Below, piece after piece: positions 25,479-34,737 of a stretch of DNA of 64,000 bases. Under the pieces are notes generated by a model. That model saw only the letters and a list, made by a program, of their open reading frames with translations. It did no database searches and was not told the DNA's origin. Position numbers and translations under genes: made by a program. Position 1 is the first letter of the stretch. Each line of letters opens with the position of its first letter. Origin of the DNA: a bacterium (GTDB taxonomy: Bacteria; Bacillota; Bacilli; Lactobacillales; Streptococcaceae); NCBI GenBank assembly GCA_905221035.1, contig CAJNBP010000008.1, forward strand, positions 9,287 to 73,286. The letters are read 5' to 3'.

Positions 25479-27101
25479 TTAAGAAATTTTTAATTTTGCT
25501 CGCAGTCGATCTGCTTGGGCTTTTCCAATCACCTTATCCAATAAACGAGTACGGAGACTCATGGCTCCATATACTCCTCCACCCATGGCACCAACAAGAG
25601 CTACATAAAGGAAGCTCCACAAACGTCCACTTGGTTGGAAGACAAATCCTAAAATCCACTGGATGGCACCGACACCGATGAACATAACAAGAGTCAACAA
25701 ACTGATTAAAATGGTTCGCTTCAAAATCACCTTGCGCTTGACACCCGTTACCTTACAAATATCCCGATACATCAAGACGTTAGGAATGATAAGCCCAATG
25801 GTTGTAGAAATCAACGGACCATAACTGTGGAAGAGGGCGATGGTAGGTATTTGCAAGACTAGCTTGGCAATGGAACCATAGATAAAATAGAGAACGGCCT
25901 TGCGGTTGCGGAACATAGCCTGAAGCATTGGCGATAAAACCATGTACAAGCCTAAAATGGTAGATTGCAAAACTGCAAAGACAAACAAGCCCATGGCCAA
26001 ACTATCTGGTTTGCCATAGAAGACTGTATAAAGAGGTTCTCCTACCATAACCACTCCAACCGTTGCTGGTAGTAGGAATACAAAAAGCATGGTAATGCTG
26101 TCCTGAACGAGACGAGAAGCTGCCTTCAAGTCCCCCTTGACATAGTTTTCAGTCAAAAGCGGCAAACCGACTCCCCCAATTGAAACCCCTACAGAAATCA
26201 AAATCATCGTGATTTTATTAGGATTGGCTGAGAAATAAGAAAACATGACAACCAAGTCCTCGTTGTTGTAGTTGGTAAACCAGCTCATACTATTGATAAA
26301 GGTCATCTGATCCAAAATCTGGAAAAGCTGGATGGCAGACCCTGTCAGGATAAAAGGAATGGCTTCCTTAATGGTATCGACCAAGAGACGCTTGCTGTTA
26401 ATCTTATCCCCTGTTTCAAAGACTCTTTTGAGTAACCCTTCTTGAGCAAGGAAATAAATCAAAACTGCAAAACTGGCTACCATACCGACAAAGGCCGCAA
26501 AGGTCGATTGGGTAACGGCTGCTAGGTAATCTCCTGAACCGAGTTTCATAATGATAAAGGTTGCTAAGAGCATCCAGATAACACGAATGACCTGCTCAGC
26601 GATTTGGCTCATAGCATAAGGTTTGAGGTTATTCATCCCTTGGAAGAAGCCTCGGATAACACTCATAGATGGGAAAATCAAGACTCCCCAAGCCAAGCTC
26701 TGCATGATCGGTATCAAGTCTTTGCCCACGCCAGACAAGTCTGCTAGCCAAGGAGCAAAGGCATATAAAACTAAAGCAAAAACGAGGCCAAGTCCTGTCA
26801 TAAATCCTAAAAAGCTCCGAATCAGGGCAAAGCTATGCTCTTCTTCTCGCATGGTATTGTACTTGGCAACTTGCTTGGCCACCGCAACTGGAATCCCTGC
26901 TGTTGAAACCAGCAAGAACCAGGCATAGATATTGTAGCCCATGGTAAAGAGTCCATTTGCTGTAGCCGCATAAGACCCCATCCAGATATACCAAGGAATA
27001 ATGTAAATAGCCCCAAGTAGGCGACTGATAAAGTTACTAGCCGTTAGCCAAGCAGTCCCCCGTAACATCTGAGCCTGCTGGTGATTGTTTTCGTGCGACA
27101 T
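25479..27101 (-). CDS. murJ: MurJ/YtgP-type lipid II flippase (MOP/PST superfamily)
   Basis: A 540-residue protein with about 14 hydrophobic helices of the polysaccharide transport (MVF/PST) family. LRGTAWLTASNFISRLLGAIYIIPWY is the typical N-terminal half-helix, and SMSVIRGFFQGMNNLKPYAMSQIAEQVIRV is the conserved central motif of YtgP-type proteins. YtgP replaces MurJ in streptococci and moves lipid II outward. The ATG at 27101 (MSHENNHQQ) has TGAGGAATC before it; the earlier TTG at 27116 lacks a site. It is divergent from murE, a wall-synthesis pairing that supports the call. Confidence 0.85.
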   Translation of the reverse strand: MSHENNHQQAQMLRGTAWLTASNFISRLLGAIYIIPWYIWMGSYAATANGLFTMGYNIYAWFLLVSTAGIPVAVAKQVAKYNTMREEEHSFALIRSFLGFMTGLGLVFALVLYAFAPWLADLSGVGKDLIPIMQSLAWGVLIFPSMSVIRGFFQGMNNLKPYAMSQIAEQVIRVIWMLLATFIIMKLGSGDYLAAVTQSTFAAFVGMVASFAVLIYFLAQEGLLKRVFETGDKINSKRLLVDTIKEAIPFILTGSAIQLFQILDQMTFINSMSWFTNYNNEDLVVMFSYFSANPNKITMILISVGVSIGGVGLPLLTENYVKGDLKAASRLVQDSITMLFVFLLPATVGVVMVGEPLYTVFYGKPDSLAMGLFVFAVLQSTILGLYMVLSPMLQAMFRNRKAVLYFIYGSIAKLVLQIPTIALFHSYGPLISTTIGLIIPNVLMYRDICKVTGVKRKVILKRTILISLLTLVMFIGVGAIQWILGFVFQPSGRLWSFLYVALVGAMGGGVYGAMSLRTRLLDKVIGKAQADRLRAKLKIS

Positions 27102-27170
27102 AGATTCCTCATTCAATTTTGATAACTAGGAAAAACTCCTTATCTTCCATTATAAACTTTTCCTTGTTAC

Positions 27171-27199
27171 TTGTAAATTTGCGACTTTCGGTTTACAAT
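27171..27199 (+). promoter_or_regulatory. murE promoter, predicting a nearly leaderless mRNA
   Basis: TTGTAA (27171-27176), exactly 17 bases, TACAAT (27194-27199). The -10 ends only seven bases before the murE ATG at 27207, so transcription would begin at or just before the A of the ATG. Confidence 0.65.
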
Positions 27200-27206
27200 A
27201 GAAAGT

Positions 27207-28652
27207 ATGATAAAAATTGAAACCGTATTAGATATATTAAAGAAAGATGGTCTCTTCCGCGAGATTATCGACCAAGGACACTACCACTACAACTACAGCA
27301 AAGTTGTTTTTGATAGCATCAGCTACGACAGTCGCAAGGCTAAAGAAAAGAGCCTCTTTTTCGTCAAGGGTGCTGCCTTTAAGAAGGAATTTCTGATTTC
27401 AGCCATCTCTCAAGGCCTCGGTTGGTATGTGGCTGAAGAAGACTATGAAGTTGGTATTCCTGCTATCATCGTCAGTGATATCAAGAAAGCCATGAGTTTG
27501 GTAGCTATGGAATTTTATGGCAATCCACAGGACAAACTCAAACTCCTGGCCTTCACCGGGACCAAGGGTAAGACAACAGCAGCCTATTTCGCCTATAACA
27601 TTTTATCTCAAAGTCATCGACCTGCTATGTTGTCGACTATGAACACAACTCTAGATGGCAAAACTTTCTTTAAGTCTGCATTGACAACTCCTGAAAGTAT
27701 TGACCTCTTTGATATGATGAATCAAGCTGTGCAAAATGACCGCACCCACCTCATCATGGAGGTATCCAGTCAAGCCTATCTGGTCAAACGTGTCTATGGC
27801 CTAACCTTTGATGTGGGAGTTTTCCTCAATATCAGCCCTGACCATATCGGTCCGATTGAACACCCTAACTTTGAAGACTATTTCTACCACAAGCGTCTCT
27901 TGATGGAAAATAGCCGAGCAGTCATCATTAACAGCGACATGGACCACTTCTCAGTCTTGAAAGAACAAGTGGCAGAGCAAGACCATGATTTCTATGGTAG
28001 CCAATCTGATAATCAAATCGAGAATTCTAAAGCTTTTAGCTTTTCAGTTAGTGGAAAACTCGCTGGTGATTATGATATCCAACTGATTGGCCACTTCAAC
28101 CAAGAAAATGCAGTCGCTGCTGGACTTGCCTGTCTCCGTCTGGGAGCAAGTCTTGAGGACATCAAAAAAGGAATCGCAGCAACCCGTGTTCCTGGTCGTA
28201 TGGAAGTTCTCACTCAGAAAAATGGTGCCAAGATTTTCATCGACTATGCCCACAATGGGGACAGTCTGAAAAAACTCATCAATGTTGTAGAGACTCATCA
28301 AACTGGAAAGATTGCTCTGGTTCTTGGTTCGACAGGAAACAAGGGAGAAAGCCGTCGTAAGGACTTTGGCCTTCTCCTGAATCAACACCCTGAGATTCAA
28401 GTCTTTCTGACTGCTGATGATCCCAACTATGAAGACCCAATGGCCATTGCGGATGAAATTAGTAGCTACATCAATCATCCTGTTGAAAAGATTGCGGATC
28501 GCCAAGAAGCCATCAAGTCAGCCATGGCTATTACAAGTCAAGAATTAGATGCTGTCATTATCGCTGGTAAGGGAGCCGATTGCTACCAAATCGTCCAAGG
28601 CAAGAAAGAAGCCTATCCAGGAGATGCAGCCGTCGCAGAAAATTATTTATAA
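27207..28652 (+). CDS. murE: UDP-N-acetylmuramyl-tripeptide synthetase (L-lysine-adding)
   Basis: A 481-residue Mur ligase that adds the third stem-peptide residue. The ATP loop is [13 protein letters not shown] (near residue 117), and [13 protein letters not shown] and [17 protein letters not shown] are central-domain landmarks. The residue-selecting motif is DDPNYEDP instead of the DNPR of diaminopimelate enzymes, so L-Lys is the substrate, as in other streptococci. One of only two credible plus-strand genes here, it diverges from the murJ-like gene. The only ribosome-like sequence is AGAAAG directly before the ATG, overlapping the promoter. Confidence 0.97.
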   Translation: MIKIETVLDILKKDGLFREIIDQGHYHYNYSKVVFDSISYDSRKAKEKSLFFVKGAAFKKEFLISAISQGLGWYVAEEDYEVGIPAIIVSDIKKAMSLVAMEFYGNPQDKLKLLAFTGTKGKTTAAYFAYNILSQSHRPAMLSTMNTTLDGKTFFKSALTTPESIDLFDMMNQAVQNDRTHLIMEVSSQAYLVKRVYGLTFDVGVFLNISPDHIGPIEHPNFEDYFYHKRLLMENSRAVIINSDMDHFSVLKEQVAEQDHDFYGSQSDNQIENSKAFSFSVSGKLAGDYDIQLIGHFNQENAVAAGLACLRLGASLEDIKKGIAATRVPGRMEVLTQKNGAKIFIDYAHNGDSLKKLINVVETHQTGKIALVLGSTGNKGESRRKDFGLLLNQHPEIQVFLTADDPNYEDPMAIADEISSYINHPVEKIADRQEAIKSAMAITSQELDAVIIAGKGADCYQIVQGKKEAYPGDAAVAENYL

Positions 28653-28658
28653 GATAGT

Positions 28659-28692
28659 AAAAAATCAAGGGAAATGAAACCCTTGATTTTTT
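28659..28692. terminator. Bidirectional terminator between murE and csbD-like gene
   Basis: AAAAAATCAAGGG / CCCTTGATTTTTT perfect 13-base arms with A and T runs on both ends; serves the convergent murE and CsbD genes. Confidence 0.9.
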
Positions 28693-28698
28693 CTATTT

Positions 28699-28890
28699 TT
28701 ATTTAAAAGCGTTTTTCAAACCTTCAACGGCACCTTCTACAGCACCTTTAGCATCTTCAACTACTTCTTTTGCCTTAGCAACTGTCTTTTCTACAGCGCC
28801 TTCTGCTTCAGTCTTGCTATCCCCAGTAACCTTACCAAATCCTTCTTTGATAGCGCCTGTTGCTTGTTCCAATTTGTTTTCAAGTGACAT
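28699..28890 (-). CDS. CsbD-like stress protein
   Basis: A 63-residue CsbD-family protein: small, acidic, Ala/Glu/Lys-rich, with [24 protein letters not shown] at the start, which is the family signature. CsbD proteins are general-stress-induced in Bacillus; their molecular role is unknown. Repeated [18 protein letters not shown] makes it an amphipathic helix. AAAGGAG precedes the ATG. A TTGACT/TATAAA pair with a short (15-base) spacer lies upstream, next to an imperfect palindrome around GTTACCGGTTAC (28922-28933). Confidence 0.9.
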   Translation of the reverse strand: MSLENKLEQATGAIKEGFGKVTGDSKTEAEGAVEKTVAKAKEVVEDAKGAVEGAVEGLKNAFK

Positions 28891-28990
28891 ATGATTGTCT
28901 CCTTTAGTTTATTCCGATATGTGTTACCGGTTACATATAGTTTATACCGAATACTAAGGAAAGTCAAACAATGTACTCAGGAACAAGAAA

Positions 28991-29641
28991 TCATGCCAAG
29001 TAGAAAGTTAATCTGTCCTTGTCAAAATCAACAGTCAACTCATACTTCCCTTCTTCATTTTGGACAATATAGCCTAGGACGACTAAACTGTCCACAAAGA
29101 TATCACGGCGTTTCTGCATCAGTTGATCTTTTTTGAGAAATTTCAACAAAAAAGTTGTCATGTATTTGAGAGCATACTCAGGATTGACATCTCCTAAAAT
29201 GTCATAAAGTTCCTGCTGTTTTTCTGTCAAAGGATACTGCTGTTTGACCTTGTAGAAATAATTAGACAGGGTCATTTTTGATCTCGCAAAGTCCGTCTTT
29301 TCAACTAAAATAGCTGCATTGGTTTGATTGCGCAATTCCGTCTCAAAACTCTTCTGTAACAAAGGTTGATAGACCGGACTAGCTTCGCTGACAAAAATCT
29401 CTTGATCCAGTTCGAGACTATCGAGTGATTCAAGCATAGGAAGATTGAGGTAATAACGCTTATTTTCCCGTAGAATCAAGCCAGCCTTTATATACTCTTC
29501 CATGAGTTTATCAACTGCAACATCTGGAAATTGAGCCTTAATTTCCCGCAAAATCACATCATCATGCTGGTCCAGATAGTGGATCAATTCTCTAAAAAAT
29601 GGCTGTCTCGTCAAACGAGATGGATTAAAAATCTGAATCAT
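28991..29641 (-). CDS. DUF1803 family protein
   Basis: A 216-residue protein matching what I remember of the lactobacillales DUF1803 family: IFNPSRLTRQPFFRELIHYLDQ at the start, a helical centre and a strand-rich end (VDSLVVLGYIVQNEEGKYELTVDF). The winged-helix-like layout (residues about 20-65) could suggest nucleic-acid contact, but that is speculation. It overlaps the upstream amidase-like gene by 17 bases, so the two are coupled. Confidence 0.7.
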   Translation of the reverse strand: MIQIFNPSRLTRQPFFRELIHYLDQHDDVILREIKAQFPDVAVDKLMEEYIKAGLILRENKRYYLNLPMLESLDSLELDQEIFVSEASPVYQPLLQKSFETELRNQTNAAILVEKTDFARSKMTLSNYFYKVKQQYPLTEKQQELYDILGDVNPEYALKYMTTFLLKFLKKDQLMQKRRDIFVDSLVVLGYIVQNEEGKYELTVDFDKDRLTFYLA

Positions 29642-30137
29642 GAAGATTCCTTTCTTTACATTCTAACAGAGGCGATGTTGCCAACTGACTGGGATTAGTC
29701 CCAGCTTGGTTCAGAGGAACAGGCAGACCTAGTTCTCTGTAATACTCTCTCCAAAAATCACTAATCTCCTGCTCCCCATCTCCAAATTTCATGGGAATAG
29801 TTTCAAAAATGGGGAGGATTTCTGCCATATACTGGGAACAGTAAAAACCTTCTCCATCTGGATAGAAAGAAGCATTGTAGGGTGCCCCAAGATGTTTGCA
29901 AGCATTTTCCTTCACAGACTGGATATCCATTTCTGGGTAAACATAGATGTCGTACAAATGATTGGGCGCAAAGAAGTCTGCTGGTTCCTGACAGATAACA
30001 CCCGCCTTTCCACTAGCGTGGTAAATCATCCCATCCAAATAAATGGCAACATGGTTATAGTTGCCTGTGGAAGTCTGGATAGCCTGTCCCATGTCCGACT
30101 CATCTCTCACAAAAATCAAATCGCCATTTTCTAACAT
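29625..30137 (-). CDS. YiiX/YaeF-type permuted papain-like amidase
   Basis: A 170-residue cysteine hydrolase of the permuted NlpC/P60 (YiiX/YebB) class. ENGDLIFVRD...GNYNHVAIYLDGMIYHA supplies the catalytic His (NHVAIY), and GEGFYCSQYMAEIL supplies the nucleophile Cys, the reversed order typical of this group. There is no signal peptide, so it is cytoplasmic; the substrate is unknown, with amide or ester bonds of wall fragments or lipids suggested for relatives. The ATG follows AGGAGTGAAGT and comes right after the ppaC terminator. Confidence 0.8.
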   Translation of the reverse strand: MLENGDLIFVRDESDMGQAIQTSTGNYNHVAIYLDGMIYHASGKAGVICQEPADFFAPNHLYDIYVYPEMDIQSVKENACKHLGAPYNASFYPDGEGFYCSQYMAEILPIFETIPMKFGDGEQEISDFWREYYRELGLPVPLNQAGTNPSQLATSPLLECKERNLHDSDF

Positions 30138-30157
30138 ACTTCACTCCTAGAAAAAAA

Positions 30158-30172
30158 GGAGCCGAAACTCCC
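30158..30172 (-). terminator. Terminator or attenuator downstream of ppaC
   Basis: On minus, GGGAG-TTTCG-GCTCC core followed by seven T. It lies between ppaC and the amidase-like gene. Confidence 0.7.
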
Positions 30173-30223
30173 TTCGATATAAGGCAAACTAGCCTTTCCT
30201 AATTTGAATTAACACTCAAAATC

Positions 30224-31159
30224 TTAAGCATTGAAGCTTTCAGTCAATTGAGGTACCACTTGTTTCTTACGTGAAACAGCACCAGCAAGGAAGGCATGAT
30301 TGTTTTCAAGTTTGAAGTTGAAAGCCGCTTCGACTTTGCCCATATTAGCACCAAGTGCTAGGATTTCTGAGTTTGAGTTAACGATATCTGTAATCATCAA
30401 GACAAAGTCAGAGTAGCCGTTTGCTTCGTTAGTAGCTTGCATTGCAGCTTCAATTTCTGCTTGGCGCTCCAATACTTCAGCGATATCAACTGTGTTGACT
30501 TGGGCAACACGGACATTATTTCCGTTCAATTCAAAAGTCTTAGCATCGATGTCAATCAATTCTTCAGCAGATTTGCTAGCCAAGTTGGTACCAGCTTTTA
30601 GCATTGCGAGACCATATTCTTCCAAGTTGACACCAGCCAATTCAGCCAATTCTGGAGCAATGACTTTATCTGTTGGGTGTGTTGTTGGTGATTTCAAAAG
30701 AAGAGTATCTGAAATCAAACCTGAAAGCATCAAACCAGCAATCTCTTTGGGAACAGCTACGCCATGTTCTTTAAACATACGGTAAACGATTGAAGAAGCT
30801 GACCCAACTGGCTCCAAACGCATGTAAAGTGGACTTGCAGTTTCAAAGTTAGCCACACGGTGGTGGTCTACAACACCATAAACTTCTACTTCAGCGATAT
30901 CTGATACAGATTGTTGGAATTCATTATGGTCAGTCAAGATAACTTGCTCTGCACCCTCTGCTTTAGCAGAAGTGATAACACGCGGTGCTTCCACACCAAA
31001 ATAGTTCAAGACAAAGGCTGTTTCTTCATTTGGAGTTCCAAGAGCAACAGCTTCCGTATCCAAACCGTATGCTTCTTTTGCAAGGTAGGCAAAGGCTACA
31101 GATGACCCGATGGCATCTGAGTCTGGATTTTGGTGACCAAATACTAGAATCTTAGACAT
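30224..31159 (-). CDS. ppaC: Manganese-dependent inorganic pyrophosphatase
   Basis: A 311-residue family II pyrophosphatase of the DHH superfamily, hydrolysing PPi to drive biosynthesis. [14 protein letters not shown] is the N-terminal metal motif, [12 protein letters not shown] and [13 protein letters not shown] (DHH) complete the Mn site, and the C-terminal DHHA2 domain ends with [14 protein letters not shown]. It has the standard length, and a strong promoter directly upstream suggests a single-gene unit. Confidence 0.97.
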   Translation of the reverse strand: MSKILVFGHQNPDSDAIGSSVAFAYLAKEAYGLDTEAVALGTPNEETAFVLNYFGVEAPRVITSAKAEGAEQVILTDHNEFQQSVSDIAEVEVYGVVDHHRVANFETASPLYMRLEPVGSASSIVYRMFKEHGVAVPKEIAGLMLSGLISDTLLLKSPTTHPTDKVIAPELAELAGVNLEEYGLAMLKAGTNLASKSAEELIDIDAKTFELNGNNVRVAQVNTVDIAEVLERQAEIEAAMQATNEANGYSDFVLMITDIVNSNSEILALGANMGKVEAAFNFKLENNHAFLAGAVSRKKQVVPQLTESFNA

Positions 31160-31188
31160 GATAATACCTCATTTTGTTTATTCTCTTT

Positions 31189-31217
31189 ATTGTAGCATTT
31201 TTTTCGCTTTTTGACAA
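31189..31217 (-). promoter_or_regulatory. ppaC promoter
   Basis: TTGTCA (31212-31217), 17-base spacer, TACAAT (31189-31194) with TGC extended element, 30 bases upstream of the ATG. Confidence 0.75.
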
Positions 31218-31244
31218 AAGTAAGAGGAGTCAAAGGACTCCCCA

Positions 31245-31529
31245 CTACTCTTCAAAATAACTGAGTAAATTTCTATCTTGATTTTCAGATAAAAATATTT
31301 CCTTTTGCGGTCTCTTCTTACGCTTGAGCAGGGCTTCTGCCGACATGGCTTCTTCCTTACTGGCAAAACCTTGAGCATAGATGAGTTTGACCGGCAAGCG
31401 AGCTCGTGTATATTTGGCTCCCTTCCCACTATTGTGGACAGCGAGGCGTCTTCTCACATCAGTCGTATAACCGGTATAATAAGAACCATCACGACACTCC
31501 AGCACATACATATAAGCCTTATGATCCAT
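31245..31529 (-). CDS. GIY-YIG nuclease-fold protein (UPF0213/YazA-like)
   Basis: A 94-residue stand-alone GIY-YIG domain. [23 protein letters not shown] carries the diagnostic motif (YVL / YTG), the conserved Arg and later Glu ([12 protein letters not shown]...) of the fold. Short members of this type are like YazA/YhbQ and relate to SLX1; a DNA repair role is plausible but unproven. The ATG at 31529 is chosen because the protein then begins [12 protein letters not shown]; it overlaps the end of the methyltransferase gene by 11 bases, the same pair as yabB-yazA in Bacillus. Confidence 0.88.
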   Translation of the reverse strand: MDHKAYMYVLECRDGSYYTGYTTDVRRRLAVHNSGKGAKYTRARLPVKLIYAQGFASKEEAMSAEALLKRKKRPQKEIFLSENQDRNLLSYFEE

Positions 31530-32268
31530 AATAAATCTCTTCAAGTTCGGGCGTATAGGAACCATCATCATTGTGGACAATCAAAGGAGGTAAAACCTTA
31601 AAACCACTTGTCGAGCCATCCTTGATAGCCTCAATCAAGAGCATATTGGCTTCCTTTTCCCGCTTTGGATAAACAAACTGCAGGCGCTTAGGGGCTAGAT
31701 TATGCCGTTGCAACATATCCAAGATATCCAAGAGGCGATCAGGTCTATGAACCATGGCCAAGCGCCCATTGGACTTGAGAATACTTTGGGCACTACGACA
31801 GATTTCTTCCAAATTAGTCGTGATTTCATGGCGTGCCAAGAGGTAATGTTCACTCTCATTCAGATTGGAATGAGGATCCACCTTGAAATAAGGCGGATTA
31901 CACAAAATCATATCCACCTTACTCCCCTGAATGTAAGCCGGCATGTTTTTCAAATCATCACAGATGACCTGCATTTGCTCCTCTAACCCATTCAAACGGA
32001 CAGAGCGTTCAGCCATATCCGCCAAACGCTCCTGAATCTCAACAGCCAAAATCTGTGCCTGAGTACGAGTACTGGCAAAAAGCCCTACCGCCCCATTCCC
32101 AGCGCAGAAATCCACAATTAAGCCCTTCTTAGGAAAACGTGGAAAGCGTGACAAGAGAACACTATCCACCGAATAGCTAAAAACCTCTCTATTTTGAATG
32201 ATTTTGATATCTGTCGAAAAGAGCTGGTTAATGCGCTCTCCTGATTTTAATAATTGTTCTTCTTCCAT
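31519..32268 (-). CDS. tRNA1(Val) A37 N6-methyltransferase-like protein (TrmN6/YabB)
   Basis: A 249-residue Rossmann-fold methyltransferase. [18 protein letters not shown] is the SAM loop; [11 protein letters not shown] is the NPPY catalytic motif for exocyclic adenine N6 methylation. The N-terminus ([30 protein letters not shown]) is specific for the TrmN6/YfiC-YabB type. The -10 box of its promoter ends six bases before the ATG, so the mRNA is predicted to be leaderless. It is coupled to the downstream GIY-YIG gene. Confidence 0.88.
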   Translation of the reverse strand: MEEEQLLKSGERINQLFSTDIKIIQNREVFSYSVDSVLLSRFPRFPKKGLIVDFCAGNGAVGLFASTRTQAQILAVEIQERLADMAERSVRLNGLEEQMQVICDDLKNMPAYIQGSKVDMILCNPPYFKVDPHSNLNESEHYLLARHEITTNLEEICRSAQSILKSNGRLAMVHRPDRLLDILDMLQRHNLAPKRLQFVYPKREKEANMLLIEAIKDGSTSGFKVLPPLIVHNDDGSYTPELEEIYYGS

Positions 32269-32274
32269 GGTCCT

Positions 32275-32303
32275 ATTATAGCAAATTTATATTAACATTA
32301 CAA
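32275..32303 (-). promoter_or_regulatory. Promoter of the methyltransferase/GIY-YIG operon, predicting a leaderless mRNA
   Basis: TTGTAA (32298-32303), 17-base spacer ending TGC, TATAAT (32275-32280). Only AGGACC separates the -10 box from the ATG at 32268. Confidence 0.7.
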
Positions 32304-32320
32304 AGAATATCGATTTCTAA

Positions 32321-32683
32321 CTAATTCTTCTGCTTCTTCAAATGTTGAAGGGCTTCCTTGGTCCAAATTGGCATCATTCTTTTGAGAGGCGCAAAGCCGT
32401 AGTTAAAGCGGTCGCTTGAAAAGCGTCTCCGTCTAGGAAACTGGTGCTTTTCTTCCTCCAAAGTACGGATAGAAAGACTGGCTTTCCCTGTAAATTCATC
32501 TAAATCCACTACCTGAACTTGAACCTCTTCATCGACTTTCAGGGCTTCATGAATATTTTCAATAAATCCTGTTCGAATCTCTGAAATGTGAATCAGCCCC
32601 GTATCACCCGTCTCTAACTCAACAAAGGCACCATAGGGCTGAATCCCTGTAATACGCCCCTTTAGCTTATCACCGATTTTCAT
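32321..32683 (-). CDS. cvfD: S1-domain RNA-binding protein CvfD (YugI-like)
   Basis: A 120-residue protein with one S1 domain at residues 1-75: MKIGDKLKGRITGIQPYGAF opens it, followed by GDTGLIHISEI and GKASLSIRTLEEE. The basic tail (FPRRRRFSSDRFNYGFAPLKRMMP) is typical of the GSP13/YugI group; the pneumococcal homologue CvfD is a post-transcriptional regulator. ATG at 32683 is chosen because GAGGACTAAG precedes it and it overlaps the stop region of the upstream HAD-cyclophilin gene (one-base gap), so the two are coupled. Confidence 0.88.
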   Translation of the reverse strand: MKIGDKLKGRITGIQPYGAFVELETGDTGLIHISEIRTGFIENIHEALKVDEEVQVQVVDLDEFTGKASLSIRTLEEEKHQFPRRRRFSSDRFNYGFAPLKRMMPIWTKEALQHLKKQKN

Positions 32684-32684
32684 C

Positions 32685-34085
32685 TTAGTCCTCAATTTCA
32701 ATAGTTTCAATCACAACATCTTCAACCGGCTTGTCCATAGCCCCTGTCTCAACAGCAGCAATAGCATCCAAGACAGCGTAAGATGCTTCATCAGCTAGCT
32801 GACCAAAAACCGTGTGACGACGGTCTAGGTGAGGTGTACCACCTTGGTTGGCATAGATTTCCGCAATCGGTTCTGGCCAACCACCACGAGCAATTTCTTT
32901 CTTAGAATAAGGCAGATGTTGATTTTGCACGATAAAGAACTGGCTGCCATTGGTATTTGGACCAGCATTAGCCATGGAAAGAGCACCACGGATATTGTAA
33001 AGTTCTTCTGAGAATTCATCCTCAAATGATTCGCCGTAGATTGACTCGCCACCCATACCAGTTCCAGTTGGGTCTCCACCTTGGATCATAAAGTCCTTGA
33101 TAATACGATGGAAAATGACACCATCATAGTAGCCATCTTTTGAAAGAGCAACAAAGTTAGCTACTGTTTTAGGAGCATGTTCAGGGAAGAGCTTGATACG
33201 CAAGTCTCCGTGATTGGTCTTAATGGTCGCAAGAGGACCTTCTACTGTTTCAATGTCTACTTGTGGGAAATGCAATTCTTTTTCTACCATACCAAATCCT
33301 TCTAAGGCATTAAAAATGCCATCTTCTTCTAATGTTTTCGTTATATAATCTGCTTTTTCTTTGATTTTTTCATGAGAAATTCCCATGGCAACGCTGATAC
33401 CAGCGTAATCAAAGAGTTCCAAGTCGTTGAGGCCATCTCCAAAGACCATGACGTTCTCTGGTTTCAAGCCTAGGTGTTCTACAACCTTTTCCACACCCGT
33501 CGCCTTAGAGCCTGAAATCGGCACAATGTCAGACGAATGCTCATGCCAACGAACCATGCGAAGTTTATCTGAGAGACTGTCAGGCAAGCGCAAATCATCC
33601 CCCTTATCTTCAAAAGTCCACATCTGATAGATGTCTTCCTTTTCATGGAAATCTGGATCTACATCCAAATCGGGATAGATTGGATCGATAGCCTCACTAA
33701 TCATATCGGTGCGAGTCGACAACTTGGCATCATGACTCCCAACCAAGCCATACTCAATTCCTTCTTGCTTGGCCCAAGAAATGTACTCCTCAACATCTGA
33801 CTTCTCGATCTGATGTTGATAAATGACCTGACCTTTTTTATCTTCGATGTAGGCCCCATTCAGGGTCACAAAAAAGTCAGGTTTTAGATCACGAATCTCT
33901 GGCACAACACCAAAAATCCCTCGTCCAGAAGCAATACCTGTCAAAATTCCTTTCTCACGTAATTGCTTAAAAACAGTTGGGATTGAAGCTGGAATAAAAC
34001 CAGTCTTGGAATTTCGCAATGTATCATCAATATCAAAAAAGACAATCTTGATTTTCTTTGCCTTATATCTTAATTTCGCATCCAT
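32685..34085 (-). CDS. Cof-type HAD hydrolase fused to cyclophilin peptidyl-prolyl isomerase
   Basis: A 466-residue two-domain protein. Residues about 10-265 are a Cof-type HAD phosphatase with FFDIDDTLRN (nucleophile D18, acid D20), a C2 cap, KATGVEKVVEHLGL and FGDGLNDLELF. Residues about 280-466 are a cyclophilin: TVANFVALSKDGYYDGVIFHRIIKDFMIQGGDP split across that region, then SMANAGPNTNGSQFFI and HTVFGQL. The fusion is complete, with no frameshift, and I recall the same fused form in other streptococci. There is no signal peptide, so it is cytoplasmic. GAGGTAGTGAG precedes the ATG. Confidence 0.95.
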   Translation of the reverse strand: MDAKLRYKAKKIKIVFFDIDDTLRNSKTGFIPASIPTVFKQLREKGILTGIASGRGIFGVVPEIRDLKPDFFVTLNGAYIEDKKGQVIYQHQIEKSDVEEYISWAKQEGIEYGLVGSHDAKLSTRTDMISEAIDPIYPDLDVDPDFHEKEDIYQMWTFEDKGDDLRLPDSLSDKLRMVRWHEHSSDIVPISGSKATGVEKVVEHLGLKPENVMVFGDGLNDLELFDYAGISVAMGISHEKIKEKADYITKTLEEDGIFNALEGFGMVEKELHFPQVDIETVEGPLATIKTNHGDLRIKLFPEHAPKTVANFVALSKDGYYDGVIFHRIIKDFMIQGGDPTGTGMGGESIYGESFEDEFSEELYNIRGALSMANAGPNTNGSQFFIVQNQHLPYSKKEIARGGWPEPIAEIYANQGGTPHLDRRHTVFGQLADEASYAVLDAIAAVETGAMDKPVEDVVIETIEIED

Positions 34086-34166
34086 CTCACTACCTCTTTC
34101 AATCTAACTCTTTCCATTATACCATAAAGTAGGCAAATCCCACATCCCCAATAAAATCCTTGTCTC

Positions 34167-34670
34167 TTATCCGAATTCCTTTACAAGATACAGCACCAAA
34201 TCATCATTATTTTGGCAAGTTGCATTCATTTCCAAGGGTTGATTTCGATACCAGACACCTGTCCCATCTGGAATGTAGCCCCGTCTGATATACAATCTCT
34301 GGGCAGGGCCATAGCCTAAGTGCAAACCTACACCAAGAGTGACCTTGCTCGAAACATACTTGACTCGTTTTTCTGCTTCTTCCAGCAGTTGATTCCCAAT
34401 CCCTTGATTTCGAAAAGGCTCAAACACATTAAAATCTGATAATTCTGGATAGACTTCTGCAAAAGGACCATGTTTAGCAGAGGGCAAAATAGTAACGTAG
34501 CCCGCTACAGAACCATCAATTTCTGCAACTAAGACTTCTCTCTCCCCGCTTTCCTGTTCCAGAAAATATCTAGCCAAAATTTCCTCTCTACCAGGCCAAC
34601 CTTGATTCATAAATCCATGAGATAAAGATTCAATATCAGACTTAATCATATTTCTAATCGTACAATTCAT
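34167..34670 (-). CDS. GNAT N-acetyltransferase
   Basis: A 167-residue acetyltransferase. DFNVFEPFRNQGIGNQLLEEAEKR contains motif A (RNQGIG), and PAQRLYIRRGYIPDGTGVWY is motif B. The start is taken as ATG at 34670 (MNCTIRNMIKSD), preceded by GGTGGGTAAG; the earlier in-frame ATG at 34706 sits inside the -10 box and cannot be used by that promoter. Substrate is unknown. It is the first gene after the rpsR terminator array. Confidence 0.85.
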   Translation of the reverse strand: MNCTIRNMIKSDIESLSHGFMNQGWPGREEILARYFLEQESGEREVLVAEIDGSVAGYVTILPSAKHGPFAEVYPELSDFNVFEPFRNQGIGNQLLEEAEKRVKYVSSKVTLGVGLHLGYGPAQRLYIRRGYIPDGTGVWYRNQPLEMNATCQNNDDLVLYLVKEFG

Positions 34671-34704
34671 CTTTGACTTACCCACCTTTACTCTTTTTAT
34701 TACC

Positions 34705-34713
34705 ATTATAGCA
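34705..34713 (-). promoter_or_regulatory. Extended -10 promoter of the GNAT gene
   Basis: TGCTATAAT on minus (hexamer 34705-34710), 35 bases upstream of the chosen ATG. Confidence 0.55.
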
Positions 34714-34737
34714 CGCCAAGGTCAGAAAAAAACTATC

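Noticed and set aside
28915..28940. GTTACCGGTTAC as a perfect operator palindrome upstream of the CsbD gene
   Set aside because: It is imperfect (one mismatch in the core) and no repeat of it was found elsewhere in the window, so it is only mentioned in the gene entry.
31530..31580. Upstream start for the GIY-YIG gene (17 extra residues)
   Set aside because: The extension lies deep in the methyltransferase frame, is not GIY-YIG-like, and the internal ATG gives the family-standard N-terminus.
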